A stretch of DNA of 64,000 nt from an uncultured Prevotella sp. (GCA_900322175.1 ONYZ01000009.1:1-64000); one strand, 5' to 3'; numbered from the stretch's first letter, positions 8,575 to 18,227 are shown. Notes: generated by a model not told the origin, from the sequence alone. Program-made: numbers and translations.

Positions 8575-9394
8575 TCCGGGCCCAATCGGAATCTTTGATA
8601 GTGGTTACGGTGGACTTACCATTCTGCATGGAATCCGTCAACTGCTTCCCGAATACGATTATCTTTATTTGGGCGACAATGCTCGTGCACCATACGGACC
8701 ACGTTCTTTCGACGTGGTCTATGAGTTTACACGTCAGGCCGTAATAAAACTCTTTGAGATGGGTTGCTACCTGGTGATACTAGGTTGTAACACAGCGTCG
8801 GCCAAGGCACTGCGTACCATCCAGCAGAACGATCTACCTCATATCGACCCTAATCGCCGTGTGCTTGGCATCATCCGTCCAACAGCCGAGGTTATTGGCG
8901 ATCTAACCACATCTAAACACGTAGGCGTGTTAGCTACCGAAGGAACTATCAAGAGCGAGAGCTACGATCTTGAAATCCACAAACTTCATCCTGATATAAA
9001 AGTATCAGGAGTAGCATGTCCTTTCTGGGTTCCACTGGTAGAATACAACGAAGCCGACTCGCCTGGAGCCGATTACTTCGTAAAGAAGCGTATCGACGAG
9101 ATTATGCGCAAAGACCCTGAGATAGATACCATCATCTTAGGGTGTACTCACTATCCACTGTTGATGCCTAAAATCCTCAAATATCTGCCCACAGGAGTAC
9201 GCGTAGTACCCCAAGGCGAATACGTGGCCGAGAGTCTTAAACAATATTTGGAGCGTCATCCGAATATTGAAGCCAAATGCTCTAAAGACGCAGGTGTACA
9301 CTATCTCACCACCGAGAACCCAAACAAATTCAAAGAACAAGCACAAATATTCCTCCACGAACCCGTAGAGGTCGATAACATCACTTTAGGATAA
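8546..9394 (+). CDS. murI: Glutamate racemase
   Basis: Converts L-glutamate to D-glutamate for peptidoglycan. 282 residues. Both catalytic cysteine motifs are present (VILGCNTASAKAL and TIILGCTHYPLLMP), and the N-terminal GIFDSGYGGLT carries the conserved Asp-Ser. The ATG at 8546 (or 8555) inside the end of the third chaperone gene gives the expected family length; a longer in-frame extension upstream lacks family resemblance. Last gene of the envelope run; it converges with xerD with one base between the two stops. Confidence 0.96.
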   Translation: MQKMQNLPSNPGPIGIFDSGYGGLTILHGIRQLLPEYDYLYLGDNARAPYGPRSFDVVYEFTRQAVIKLFEMGCYLVILGCNTASAKALRTIQQNDLPHIDPNRRVLGIIRPTAEVIGDLTTSKHVGVLATEGTIKSESYDLEIHKLHPDIKVSGVACPFWVPLVEYNEADSPGADYFVKKRIDEIMRKDPEIDTIILGCTHYPLLMPKILKYLPTGVRVVPQGEYVAESLKQYLERHPNIEAKCSKDAGVHYLTTENPNKFKEQAQIFLHEPVEVDNITLG

Positions 9395-9395
9395 A

Positions 9396-10310
9396 CTAGT
9401 TTTTATTCTTCATATTCCTCGGGTGATGCTCGAGGACTTCTTGTCTTAGGGTAGAGGTGTCGATGTGAGTATAGATTTCAGTAGTGCCTATATCTTCGTG
9501 GCCTAATAATACTTGAATGAATCTCAAGTCGGCGCCGCCTTCTAATAGGGCGGTGGCGAAGGAATGACGTAAGGTGTGGGGGGAGATAGTCTTTTGGATA
9601 CCAGCATCCTTGGCTTGGGATTTGATTATAATGAGAATCATGGTACGAGTAAGGTGGGCGCCACGACGATTAAGGAACACAAAGTCTTCCTCGCCCGGTT
9701 TTATCTTCATCAGATTGCGATCGTAGAACCAATTCTGCAGTTCGTCTATTGCCTTATGCGATATTGGTACTAGACGCTCTTTTAAACCTTTGCCCATCAC
9801 ACGCACATATTCTTCATTGATATAAAGGTCGGATAACTTCAAGTTAACAAGCTCACTAACACGAAGTCCACACGAGAAGAGAACCTCGATGATGGCGCGA
9901 TTGCGATGGCCTTCCCATTTGGAAAGGTCGATGCTGGCTTCGAGACGGTCTACCTCTTCGGTAGTGAGTACCTCGGGCAGATGATCGCCTATCTGCGGAG
10001 ACTCGAGTAGTTCTGTTGGGTCGTCATCACGATAGCCATCCAGTTGCAGGAACTTGAAGAAACTACGCACACCACTAAGTATTCGACACTGCGAACGGGG
10101 ATGTATACCGATATCGTGAAGACCTGCAGAAAAATGTTCGAGGTCGGCAAGTTCAACGTCACGTACGGATTTCTGCTCTCGTTCGAGGTAATCTAGCAGT
10201 TTTCGGAGGTCACGTTGATAGGCATCGAGCGTATTGCCCGACATGTTGCGCTGAAGCTTAAGATAGCGTACATAAGCCTTTACGACATCCTTTTCGCCAC
10301 TCATTTGCAT
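9396..10310 (-). CDS. xerD: Site-specific tyrosine recombinase XerD/XerC
   Basis: Resolves chromosome dimers at dif during division. 304 residues with an N-terminal SAM-like core-binding domain (residues 7-95) and a C-terminal catalytic domain containing the complete set: Arg in SCGLRVSEL, Lys in MGKGLKERLVP, HTLRHSFATALLEGG, LLGHEDIGTTEIYTHI with the nucleophilic Tyr. The start may be Met1 or Met3 (10304). There are no mobile-element genes or att-like repeats beside it, so it is the housekeeping enzyme. XerC versus XerD cannot be settled by eye. Confidence 0.9.
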   Translation of the reverse strand: MQMSGEKDVVKAYVRYLKLQRNMSGNTLDAYQRDLRKLLDYLEREQKSVRDVELADLEHFSAGLHDIGIHPRSQCRILSGVRSFFKFLQLDGYRDDDPTELLESPQIGDHLPEVLTTEEVDRLEASIDLSKWEGHRNRAIIEVLFSCGLRVSELVNLKLSDLYINEEYVRVMGKGLKERLVPISHKAIDELQNWFYDRNLMKIKPGEEDFVFLNRRGAHLTRTMILIIIKSQAKDAGIQKTISPHTLRHSFATALLEGGADLRFIQVLLGHEDIGTTEIYTHIDTSTLRQEVLEHHPRNMKNKN

Positions 10311-10320
10311 AATTTTGGTG

Positions 10321-10328
10321 CAAAGTTA
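10321..10328 (-). promoter_or_regulatory. -7 motif for xerD
   Basis: CAAAGTTA on the plus strand is TAACTTTG on the minus strand, ending only about 10 nt upstream of the xerD start, so a very short leader is predicted. Confidence 0.55.
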
Positions 10329-10336
10329 CTAAAAAT

Positions 10337-10368
10337 TTTCTACAAATAGAAAAAAATTCGTACCTTTG
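10337..10368 (+). promoter_or_regulatory. Promoter of the aroQ-rbfA-lolE operon
   Basis: TTTC (10337-10340), 20 bp, then TACCTTTG (10361-10368): a good Bacteroidetes promoter. The motif is 28 bp upstream of aroQ and divergent from the xerD promoter. Confidence 0.7.
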
Positions 10369-10396
10369 CAGCCGTATTAATACATTTATACTGAAA

Positions 10397-10813
10397 ATGA
10401 AGATTCTGATTATCAATGGTCCGAACCTAAATTTGTTGGGCCAGAGGGAGCCTGGCATCTATGGTTCGTCATCGTTCGACACCTATCTAGCAGACTTGCG
10501 CAAGCGCTTTGCCGATGTAGACATCGAATACTTTCAGAGCAACATCGAGGGTGCGCTGATTGACAAGATGCAGGAGGTGGGCTTCAGCTACGATGGCATC
10601 GTGCTGAATGCAGGAGCCTATACCCACACATCGATAGCCCTGCAGGACTGCATCCGTTCGCTGAAGACGCCAGTAATCGAAGTACACATTTCGAATGTGC
10701 ATCAGCGTGAGGAGTTCCGACACAAGTCGATGATATCGTGCGCCTGCAAGGGGGTAATACTTGGCTTCGGTCTCGACTCATATCGTTTGGCCATTGAAGC
10801 ACTTAAAGGATGA
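10397..10813 (+). CDS. aroQ: Type II 3-dehydroquinate dehydratase
   Basis: Shikimate pathway step from 3-dehydroquinate to 3-dehydroshikimate. 138 residues, the normal size of the dodecameric class. Conserved NGPNLNLLGQREPGIYG carries the catalytic Tyr; QSNIEGALIDK, NAGAYTHTSIALQD and EVHISNVHQREEFRHKS carry the remaining active-site residues, including the His. Its stop overlaps the next gene's start (ATGA at 10810-10813). Confidence 0.97.
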   Translation: MKILIINGPNLNLLGQREPGIYGSSSFDTYLADLRKRFADVDIEYFQSNIEGALIDKMQEVGFSYDGIVLNAGAYTHTSIALQDCIRSLKTPVIEVHISNVHQREEFRHKSMISCACKGVILGFGLDSYRLAIEALKG

Positions 10814-11436
10814 CGCTCGACGAGTATATCCTGCAGCACACAGAGCCAGAGCCCAACTATCTGTACAGACTGTGGCGAGCCACCCACATACACACCATCC
10901 ACGGACGTATGGCGAGTGGACATTTACAGGGCAGACTACTCAAGATGTTGGTAAAGATGATTCGTCCCAAGAACATCCTGGAGATAGGCACATTCAGCGG
11001 ATACAGCGCCATATCGATGGCTGAAGGACTGGACGAAGGCGGACGACTATACACCTTCGAAATAAACGACGAGATGGAGGACTTTACTCGCCCGTGGATA
11101 GAAGGCTCGAGTGTAGCTGACAAAATAGAGTTTATCATCGGCGATGCACTACAGGAGGCACCAAAACTTGGCATCGAGTTCGACCTTGCCTTTATGGATG
11201 GCGACAAGCGCACATATCGCGACTGCTACGAGATGGTGATGAGCATACTGAAGCCAGACGGTTTTATACTTGCCGACAATACGCTCTGGGACGGGCATGT
11301 GGTAGACCACGCCTACGAAAAGGACAGACAGACACAGGGCATCGATACATTCAACGACTACATAGCTCGCGATCAGCGCGTGGAACAGGTGATTCTACCG
11401 CTTCGCGATGGATTAACATTAATAAGAAAGAAGTAA
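10810..11436 (+). CDS. SAM-dependent O-methyltransferase (catechol OMT-like)
   Basis: 208 residues. Motif I EIGTFSGYSAISMA binds S-adenosylmethionine; LAFMDGDKRTYRDCYEM and ILADNTLWDGHV are the Mg-binding and active-site segments of the metal-dependent OMT family (YrrM/caffeoyl-CoA OMT type). Starts inside the aroQ stop, so it is translationally coupled. The natural substrate cannot be told; bacterial members include tRNA hydroxyuridine methyltransferases as well as small-molecule enzymes. Confidence 0.9.
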   Translation: MTLDEYILQHTEPEPNYLYRLWRATHIHTIHGRMASGHLQGRLLKMLVKMIRPKNILEIGTFSGYSAISMAEGLDEGGRLYTFEINDEMEDFTRPWIEGSSVADKIEFIIGDALQEAPKLGIEFDLAFMDGDKRTYRDCYEMVMSILKPDGFILADNTLWDGHVVDHAYEKDRQTQGIDTFNDYIARDQRVEQVILPLRDGLTLIRKK

Positions 11437-11442
11437 GAGATT

Positions 11443-11778
11443 ATGCAAGAGACAAGACAGAACAAGATTGCGAGATTGCTACAAAAAGAGCTCTCGCTGA
11501 TATTCCAACAGCAGACACGCGCCACTCATGGTGTGATGATATCGGTGACACGCACAAAGATATCACCCGACTTGAGTATCTGCACAGCTTATCTGAGCGT
11601 ATTCCCCAGCGAAAAGGGCGAGGAGATTTTGGCAAACATCAATGCTAACAACAAGCAGATAAGATATGAGTTAGGTACACGCGTGCGCAATCAGATGCGT
11701 ATTATACCAGAATTGCGATTCTTTATTGATGACTCGCTAGACTACATCGAGCATATCGATGAACTGTTGAAAAGATGA
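11443..11778 (+). CDS. rbfA: Ribosome-binding factor A
   Basis: Assists 30S subunit maturation and 16S rRNA 5' processing, especially in the cold. 111 residues with a single KH-like fold: N-terminal RQNKIARLLQKELSLIF, then ISVTRTKISPDLSICTAYLSVFP and the closing RIIPELRFFIDDSLDYIEHIDELLK, all family hallmarks. It lies 6 nt downstream of the methyltransferase and upstream of the LolE-type permease. Confidence 0.95.
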   Translation: MQETRQNKIARLLQKELSLIFQQQTRATHGVMISVTRTKISPDLSICTAYLSVFPSEKGEEILANINANNKQIRYELGTRVRNQMRIIPELRFFIDDSLDYIEHIDELLKR

Positions 11779-11798
11779 AATAGTGAAAAGGTAAAAAG

Positions 11799-13028
11799 GT
11801 GAATTTTCCATTTTACATAGCCCGCAGATATCTGTTCTCAAAGAAATCCACTCATGCCATCAACGTCATAAGTGGAATTTCTGTCGTTGGCGTAGCTGTA
11901 GCCACAATGGCTCTAGTAGTTACGCTATCGGTTTTTAACGGATTCCACGATCTGGTAGCTTCATTTTTTACCAGTTTCGACCCACAGCTAAAGGTAATGC
12001 CTGTAGAGGGAAAGACAGTAGCAGCCGACGACCCAATACTGAAAGAGATAAAGAAACTACCCGAAATAGAAGTAGCCACCGAGAGCGTAGAGGATATGGC
12101 ACTTGCCTTATACCGCGGCAGACAAGCCATGGTAGTGATAAAAGGCGTTGACGACAACTTCGACAAACTTACTCATATAAATGAGATAGTAGTAGGAAAT
12201 GGCGAATTCAGTCTGCATGCAGCCGACATGGACTATGGTACTCTGGGCATAAGACTAGCCGAGACACTTGGCACAGGATATACCTACGAAGAACCACTAC
12301 GTATATATGCCCCAAAGCGTGAAGGACAGTTGGATATGACAAATCCTGAGGAGGCCTTCGAAGAAGACGAATTGTATTCGCCTGGCGTTTTGTTTAATGT
12401 AAAACAATCGCGCTATGACAAAAACTATATACTAACAAGCATATCGTTTGCACGCCGACTGTTTGACCAACAGGGGATGTTGTCGTCGCTTGAGCTTAGA
12501 CTCAAGCCTGGCAGCAACTTTGACAAAGTAAAGTCGCAGATAAAGCAGCTATGTGCCGACAAATTTGTGGTAAAGGACCGCTTTGAGCAACAAGACGACA
12601 CCTTCAAAATAATGAAGATAGAAAAGCTGATAGCCTATATCTTCCTGACATTCATTCTGATGGTGGCCTGCTTCAATATCATAGGTTCGCTATCGATGCT
12701 AATCATAGACAAGAAAGACGATGTGGTTACACTGCGAAACCTTGGAGCATCAGACAAGCAGATAGTACGAATATTCCTGTTCGAAGGCCGAATGATATCG
12801 GCAATAGGTGCCATCATAGGTATCGTAATAGGACTGGTGCTCTGCTGGATTCAGCAACAATATGGAATAGTAGCATTGGGATCGTCAAGTGGTACATTTG
12901 TTATCAACGCCTATCCAGTAAGCGTACACCCAGAGGATATAGTAGTGGTGTTTGTAACAGTACTGATAGTAGGTTTCCTCTCTGTCTGGTATCCAGTAAG
13001 GTACTTTGCTAAGCGATTATTGGTATGA
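11799..13028 (+). CDS. lolE: LolC/LolE-type lipoprotein-releasing ABC permease
   Basis: Inner-membrane subunit of the LolCDE system that extracts lipoproteins for transfer to the outer membrane. 409 residues: MacB-like periplasmic domain after the first membrane span (about 20-45), then three C-terminal FtsX spans (about 275-300, 325-350, 375-395). The N-terminal FPFYIARRYLFSKKSTHAINVISGIS is the LolC/E signature. Start is GTG at 11799, 20 nt after rbfA. Last gene of the aroQ operon. Confidence 0.88.
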   Translation: MNFPFYIARRYLFSKKSTHAINVISGISVVGVAVATMALVVTLSVFNGFHDLVASFFTSFDPQLKVMPVEGKTVAADDPILKEIKKLPEIEVATESVEDMALALYRGRQAMVVIKGVDDNFDKLTHINEIVVGNGEFSLHAADMDYGTLGIRLAETLGTGYTYEEPLRIYAPKREGQLDMTNPEEAFEEDELYSPGVLFNVKQSRYDKNYILTSISFARRLFDQQGMLSSLELRLKPGSNFDKVKSQIKQLCADKFVVKDRFEQQDDTFKIMKIEKLIAYIFLTFILMVACFNIIGSLSMLIIDKKDDVVTLRNLGASDKQIVRIFLFEGRMISAIGAIIGIVIGLVLCWIQQQYGIVALGSSSGTFVINAYPVSVHPEDIVVVFVTVLIVGFLSVWYPVRYFAKRLLV

Positions 13029-13032
13029 TAAG

Positions 13033-13055
13033 TTAACATTTAACGTAGCTTTAAC
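13033..13055 (+). promoter_or_regulatory. Direct-repeat box TTTAAC-N5-TTTAAC upstream of M16 peptidase
   Basis: TTTAAC at 13039-13044 and 13050-13055, an 11-bp period, with another TTAAC at 13033. It ends 32 nt before the -7 motif. Its layout matches two 20-bp boxes at 39757 and 54522; 11-bp direct repeats are typical of OmpR/PhoB-family regulators. Operator function is inferred. Confidence 0.5.
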
Positions 13056-13087
13056 GTAGTTTTTGCTGCAAATAGACAAAAAAGGTG

Positions 13088-13095
13088 TAACTTTG
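13088..13095 (+). promoter_or_regulatory. -7 motif TAACTTTG for M16 peptidase
   Basis: TAACTTTG with a TTTG at 13062-13065 (22 bp upstream, slightly long). The start codon follows 36 bp later. Confidence 0.6.
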
Positions 13096-13131
13096 CACCC
13101 GAATACAATTATGTAGCAACCAAAACTTAAA

Positions 13132-15951
13132 ATGAAGATGAAAAAAATTCTATCGACCATTTTGCTGACCTTGGTCGGCGCAGTAACAATGATGGCGCAA
13201 ATGCAAATGCCATCTATTCCAGTGGATCCCGATGTTCGCATCGGTAAACTCGACAACGGATTGACTTATTACATCCGTCACAACAACTGGCCTGAGAACC
13301 GTGCTGAGTTCTATATCGCTCAGAAGGTAGGTTCAATTCAGGAGAACGACGACCAGCGTGGCTTGGCTCACTTTCTTGAGCACATGGCTTTCAATGGTTC
13401 GAAACACTTTAAGGGCAATGAACTTCTGCGCTGGTGCGAAAGCATCGGTGTAAAGTTTGGTACAGATCTGAATGCATATACATCAATCGACCAGACAGTT
13501 TATAATATTAGCAACGTACCTACTACACGCGAGGGTATCGTTGACTCATGTCTGCTGATTCTATATGACTGGGCCGACGGTCTGCTGCTTGAGCAGGAGG
13601 AAATTGAGAAGGAACGTGGCGTTATCCACGAGGAGTGGCGCCTGCGCACAAGTGCACAGCAGCGTATGCTAGAGCGCGACCTACCAAAACTCTATCCAGG
13701 TTCTAAGTACGGTTATCGCATGCCTATCGGACTGATGGAGATTATCGACAACTTTGAGCGTCCATTCCTGCAGGCTTACTACGAGAAGTGGTATCGTCCT
13801 GACAATCAAGCTATCATCGTAGTAGGTGATGTAGACGTAAACAAGGTAGAAGAGAAGATTAAGGGTATGTTTGCAGGCATCAAATTGCCAGAGAACCCAG
13901 AGAAGGTTGTTAAGTACCCTGTACCCGACAATGCTGAGCCAATCATCGTTATTGACAAGGATAAGGAGCAGCGTTATAACATTATGGAGGTGCTGATGAA
14001 GCACGAGGCATTCCCCGACACTCTGAAGGGCACAATGGCATATCTGATTACCGACTATATTAAGGATGCAGCCCTTTCAATGCTGAGAGACCGTTTGAAG
14101 GAGTATGCAGAGAAGCCTGAAAGCCCATTCCTGCAGGCATTTGCTAGCGACGGACAGTACTTACTCTCAAATACCGTTGATGCATTTGAGCTAGGTTTCC
14201 TGCCTAAGGACGGACAGACCGAAGCCGCACTGACAGCAGTACTCACGGAGGCTCGCAGAGCAGCCGAGTTCGGATTTACACCAACAGAATATAACCGTTT
14301 CAAGGCAGACTTCACCAGCAATCTTGACAAACAGTACTCAAACAAGGACAAGCGCTTCAACAGCCAGTTTGTTAACCAGTATGTTCAGCACTTCATCGAC
14401 AACGAGCCTATCCCAAGTATCGACTATACATACGAGACAATGAAGCAGATTATACCCGTTATCCCCATCGAGGCAATCAACGAGTTAGCAAAGCAGCTGA
14501 TATCTCAGAAGGACAGCAACCTAGTGGTACTGAACTTCAACAACGAGAAAGAGGGAGCTGTTTATCCCACAGAGGATGGTGTAAAGAAGGCTATCGCTGC
14601 TGCACGTGCAGCCCAGATTGAGGCTTACGTTGACAACGTGAAGGACGAGCCCCTGATGACAACCATGCCAAAGAAAGGTTCTATCAAGAAAGAAAAGAAA
14701 AACGATAAGTTCGGATATACAGAACTTGAGCTCTCCAACGGTGTAAAGGTTATTCTGAAGAAGACCGATCTGAAGAAAGACCAGGTGATCCTACGCGGTG
14801 AAGGATTCGGAGGTTCAGCTCTATATGGCGAGAAGGATTTCGCCAACATCAAGATGTTCGACGATGTAATCGAGGCCAGCGGATTGGGCAACTTCTCACA
14901 CACTGAATTAGAAAAGGCTCTGGCTGGTAAGATTGCCAGTGCATCGCTCTCAATGAGCACCTATCGCCAGAACGTGAGCGGTAATTCAACTCCAAAGGAC
15001 GTTGAGACTATGCTGCAGTTGGTTTACCTCAACTTCACAAACATCAATAAGGACCAGAAGTCGTTCGACAACATGATGACAACAACAGAGACCCTATTGA
15101 AGAACCGTCTGTTGCAGCCTGAGAACGTACTGAACGACTCTGTACAGGCAACATTCAGCTGCCACAACCCACGATTCAAGTCAATTGAGGCTGATGAGCT
15201 GAAGAACGTAAGCTATGATCGCGTGCTGCAGATTGCCAAGGAGCGTACAGCCAATGCAGCTGCTTACACCTTTACAATCATCGGTAACTACGACGAGGCA
15301 ACTATCCGTCCGCTCATCGAGCAGTACATAGCTTCGCTGCCCTCAAAGAAGAAGATTGAGAAGGCTAAGGATGTAGACACCGACTTCAAGGGTAAAGTAC
15401 TGAACCACTTTAAACACAAGGCAGAGACACCGAAGGCTATCGCAGTGATGTACTGGTACAGCAAGGACCTGCCTTATAACCTCGAGAACAGCATCAAGGC
15501 CACTATCGCTGGTCAGATTCTGAGCATGGAGTACCTGAAGAAGATCCGTGAGGATGCAAGTGCAGCCTACACTGTAGGTGCCGGTGCAGGTATCACCCGC
15601 AATGACTTCGGCACAGAAGCATACATAATGGCTCAGTGCCCAATGAAGCCAGAGAAGGCTGACATTGCAAACCAGATTCTGCGCGATGAAGTTAACGCTA
15701 TGGCTAAAACCTGTGATGCCGACAAACTGCAGAAGGTTAAGGAGTATCTGCTGAAGAACCTGGGCGACCAGCGCAAGCAGAACGGCTACTGGCTGAGCCA
15801 AATCAACAACTGGCGTAAGTATGGTATTGACTTCGATACCGACTACGAGAAAGTGGTTAATGCCCAGACTGTAGAGTCCATCAGTGCATTTGTAGCCGAA
15901 CTGCTGAAAGCAGGTAACGTTGCAGAAGTTATCATGATGCCCGCAGAGTAA
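13132..15951 (+). CDS. M16-family zinc metallopeptidase (PqqL-like, two-lobed)
   Basis: Exported insulinase-type protease of 939 residues. Signal peptide ends near MMAQ. The inverted zinc motif HFLEH is at residues 80-84 and the third zinc ligand lies in EEIEKERGVIHEEWR. A second, non-catalytic M16 half begins near residue 520 (KKNDKFGYTELELSNGVKVILKK), giving the closed-clam architecture of PqqL. Likely degrades peptides in the periplasm. It has its own promoter, with a direct-repeat box upstream, and metK follows after 21 nt. Confidence 0.92.
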   Translation: MKMKKILSTILLTLVGAVTMMAQMQMPSIPVDPDVRIGKLDNGLTYYIRHNNWPENRAEFYIAQKVGSIQENDDQRGLAHFLEHMAFNGSKHFKGNELLRWCESIGVKFGTDLNAYTSIDQTVYNISNVPTTREGIVDSCLLILYDWADGLLLEQEEIEKERGVIHEEWRLRTSAQQRMLERDLPKLYPGSKYGYRMPIGLMEIIDNFERPFLQAYYEKWYRPDNQAIIVVGDVDVNKVEEKIKGMFAGIKLPENPEKVVKYPVPDNAEPIIVIDKDKEQRYNIMEVLMKHEAFPDTLKGTMAYLITDYIKDAALSMLRDRLKEYAEKPESPFLQAFASDGQYLLSNTVDAFELGFLPKDGQTEAALTAVLTEARRAAEFGFTPTEYNRFKADFTSNLDKQYSNKDKRFNSQFVNQYVQHFIDNEPIPSIDYTYETMKQIIPVIPIEAINELAKQLISQKDSNLVVLNFNNEKEGAVYPTEDGVKKAIAAARAAQIEAYVDNVKDEPLMTTMPKKGSIKKEKKNDKFGYTELELSNGVKVILKKTDLKKDQVILRGEGFGGSALYGEKDFANIKMFDDVIEASGLGNFSHTELEKALAGKIASASLSMSTYRQNVSGNSTPKDVETMLQLVYLNFTNINKDQKSFDNMMTTTETLLKNRLLQPENVLNDSVQATFSCHNPRFKSIEADELKNVSYDRVLQIAKERTANAAAYTFTIIGNYDEATIRPLIEQYIASLPSKKKIEKAKDVDTDFKGKVLNHFKHKAETPKAIAVMYWYSKDLPYNLENSIKATIAGQILSMEYLKKIREDASAAYTVGAGAGITRNDFGTEAYIMAQCPMKPEKADIANQILRDEVNAMAKTCDADKLQKVKEYLLKNLGDQRKQNGYWLSQINNWRKYGIDFDTDYEKVVNAQTVESISAFVAELLKAGNVAEVIMMPAE

Positions 15952-15972
15952 TCAAAACATTAAATATAAAGA

Positions 15973-17201
15973 ATGAGTTATCTATTTTCGTCAGAATCAG
16001 TATCTGAGGGCCATCCCGATAAGGTGGCCGATCAGATATCTGATGCAATACTAGACCAGTTTCTGGCATACGACCCGAAGGCGCGCTGCGCCATCGAGTC
16101 GTTTGTCACTACAGGTCAGGTAGTAATTATGGGTGAGGTCCGCAGTGATGTGTACATCGACAGCGCATTGGCTATACCAAAGCGGAGTATCAATTCGATG
16201 GCGATTCGTGTGGAATCCTGAGCGCTATACACGAGCAGAGCGCCGATATCAACCGTGGTGTCGACAACGGCAACGAGGATGAGCAAGGAGCTGGTGACCA
16301 AGGTATGATGTTCGGTTACGCCACAAACGAGACCGAGAGCTACATGCCAGTTAGCCTCGACTTGGCTCACCTGATTATGAGCACTTTGGCCGACATTCGC
16401 AAAGAGGGGAAAGAAATGACCTATCTGCGCCCTGACTCAAAGAGCCAGGTAACAATACAATATTCAGATGAAGGAATACCTGAGCGTATTGACACAATCG
16501 TAGTATCAACACAGCACGACGAGTTTGACGAGGATGAGAAGATGCTGGCTAAAATAAAAGACGATGTTATCAACATCCTGATTCCACGTGTAAAGTCACA
16601 GATTCACTCTCAGAAAGTGCTCGATCTGTTTGGACTCGACATTAAGTACTACGTTAATCCAACAGGCAAGTTCGTAATCGGCGGACCTCACGGAGACACC
16701 GGTCTTACAGGTCGTAAGATTATCGTAGATACCTATGGTGGTAAGGGGGCTCACGGAGGAGGCGCCTTCTCAGGCAAGGACTCGTCGAAGGTAGACCGCA
16801 GTGCAGCTTACGCAGCCCGCCATATTGCGAAGAACATGGTGGCTGCAGGTGTAGCCGACGAGATGCTGGTACAGATAAGTTATGCCATCGGAGTAGCCAA
16901 ACCTATGAACATCTATGTAAACACCTACGGCCGCAGCAATGTACAGATGACAGATGGCGAGATAGCCAAAAAGATTGAGAAGCTCTTCGACCTGCGTCCA
17001 AAAGCCATCGAACGCACACTTAAGCTTCGACAGCCAATGTACAGCGAGACAGCAGCCTACGGACACATGGGACGTAAGAGCGAAGTTGTAAAGAAGACAT
17101 TTACCAGTCATTATCACGAAACAAAGACTATCGATGTAGAACTGTTTACATGGGAGAAGTTGGACCGTGTAGATGACATACGTAAAGAGTTCGGACTATA
17201 G
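15973..17201 (+). pseudogene. metK: S-adenosylmethionine synthetase, frameshifted by a ~28-nt internal deletion
   Basis: Makes SAM from methionine and ATP; normally essential. The first frame from ATG 15973 reads normally ([34 protein letters not shown]) to Asp at 16159-16161. The family then continues in another frame from 16167 ([18 protein letters not shown]) to the stop at 17201, with intact [21 protein letters not shown] and [22 protein letters not shown]. Relatives have about 11 residues between YID/YVD and IGY; here only 5 nt remain, so about 28 nt are missing. Read literally, the product stops at residue 82. The repaired protein would be ~418 residues, near the family length. Assembly or sequencing error is the likelier cause. 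Confidence 0.9.
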
Positions 17202-17207
17202 TAAGAT

Positions 17208-18227
17208 ATGTTGCAGAACGATACCATTCTAACTACTACTATAGCTACTGCTCAAACAGACACAGTAGCAGTACACTCGGTAAAACCGCAGACACCCTAT
17301 GAGGTGCTGCGGTTATTGCCTAAGGATGCTACACCCGCACAGCAAGACTCTGCCATACAAGAATGGTTCGAACCAAAAGAGATTCATTATAGCAGCCGAC
17401 CTGACACTCTGCATCTGCCCGGCCAGGAAATACCTCGCGATTTAAAGGAGGTAAGTTTGCCACACTATTATCGTGAAAACTTTTTCTCAAACAATACGAT
17501 GTACCATCCAGAACTGAGTATAGAACGTATTGGTGAATCTGGCGACCCTATTCCCTATACATTCCAGAACGATAGTTTTGTGACAGGTATACTGATAACA
17601 TGTTTCTTGCTGATAACATTCGTTTTGTCACGCATATCAGGTTTCCTACTAAGACAGACCAAAAATATTTTTTCAACCCGTAAGAGTGAGCAGGCACTGA
17701 CAGAAACAGGAAGTGAGATTAAGTTCCAATTCCTTTTTATATTTATAACTTGTTTGCTATATGCCCTACTCTACTTCATCTATACCACACATTTTATAGC
17801 AAACACATTTATATTCTCTTCAGAATATTTACTTCTGGTTATCTACGGACTAACCATCTTGGGTTATATGCTAATAAGAATGTTGCTATATACTATCGTA
17901 AACAACATCTTCTCAACTAATAAGAAAAATTTACAGTTTCAAAGATCACTACTACTTATCACCTCACTCGAGGGAGTAGCATTATTCCCACTAGTACTAC
18001 TATTGGCATATTTCCAGTTTTCGCTTCAAAATGCCATTTTTTATATCGCAACCATAGTAATTTTGGCTAAAATACTAACATTTTACAAGTCTTTCACTAT
18101 CTTTTTTTATCAAAAAGGCGGTTTTCTGCAAATTATTTTGTACTTTTGTGCCCTCGAAATGATACCTTTAACGATGCTTTGGAGCGGATTATTGGTAATC
18201 ACTGAAAATTTGAAAATAAATATTTAG
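17208..18227 (+). CDS. DUF4271-family membrane protein
   Basis: 339 residues. A soluble, Pro-rich N-terminal ~120 residues is followed by about six hydrophobic spans between residues 125 and 335 (for example VTGILITCFLLITFVLS, FIFITCLLYALLYFIY, IFYIATIVILAKIL). Closing segment LYFCALEMIPLTMLWSGLL resembles DUF4271 members, which in Bacteroidetes commonly stand beside hemD, as here. Function unknown. It sits 6 nt after metK and 7 nt before the hemD-like gene. Confidence 0.8.
   Translation: MLQNDTILTTTIATAQTDTVAVHSVKPQTPYEVLRLLPKDATPAQQDSAIQEWFEPKEIHYSSRPDTLHLPGQEIPRDLKEVSLPHYYRENFFSNNTMYHPELSIERIGESGDPIPYTFQNDSFVTGILITCFLLITFVLSRISGFLLRQTKNIFSTRKSEQALTETGSEIKFQFLFIFITCLLYALLYFIYTTHFIANTFIFSSEYLLLVIYGLTILGYMLIRMLLYTIVNNIFSTNKKNLQFQRSLLLITSLEGVALFPLVLLLAYFQFSLQNAIFYIATIVILAKILTFYKSFTIFFYQKGGFLQIILYFCALEMIPLTMLWSGLLVITENLKINI

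Noticed and set aside
9396..10310. Tyrosine recombinase as a phage or integron integrase
   Set aside because: Full XerC/D layout, housekeeping neighbours, no att repeats and no phage genes.
10761..11024. Overlapping ORF across the aroQ/methyltransferase junction
   Set aside because: Shadow frame; both real genes have complete family motifs in their own frames.
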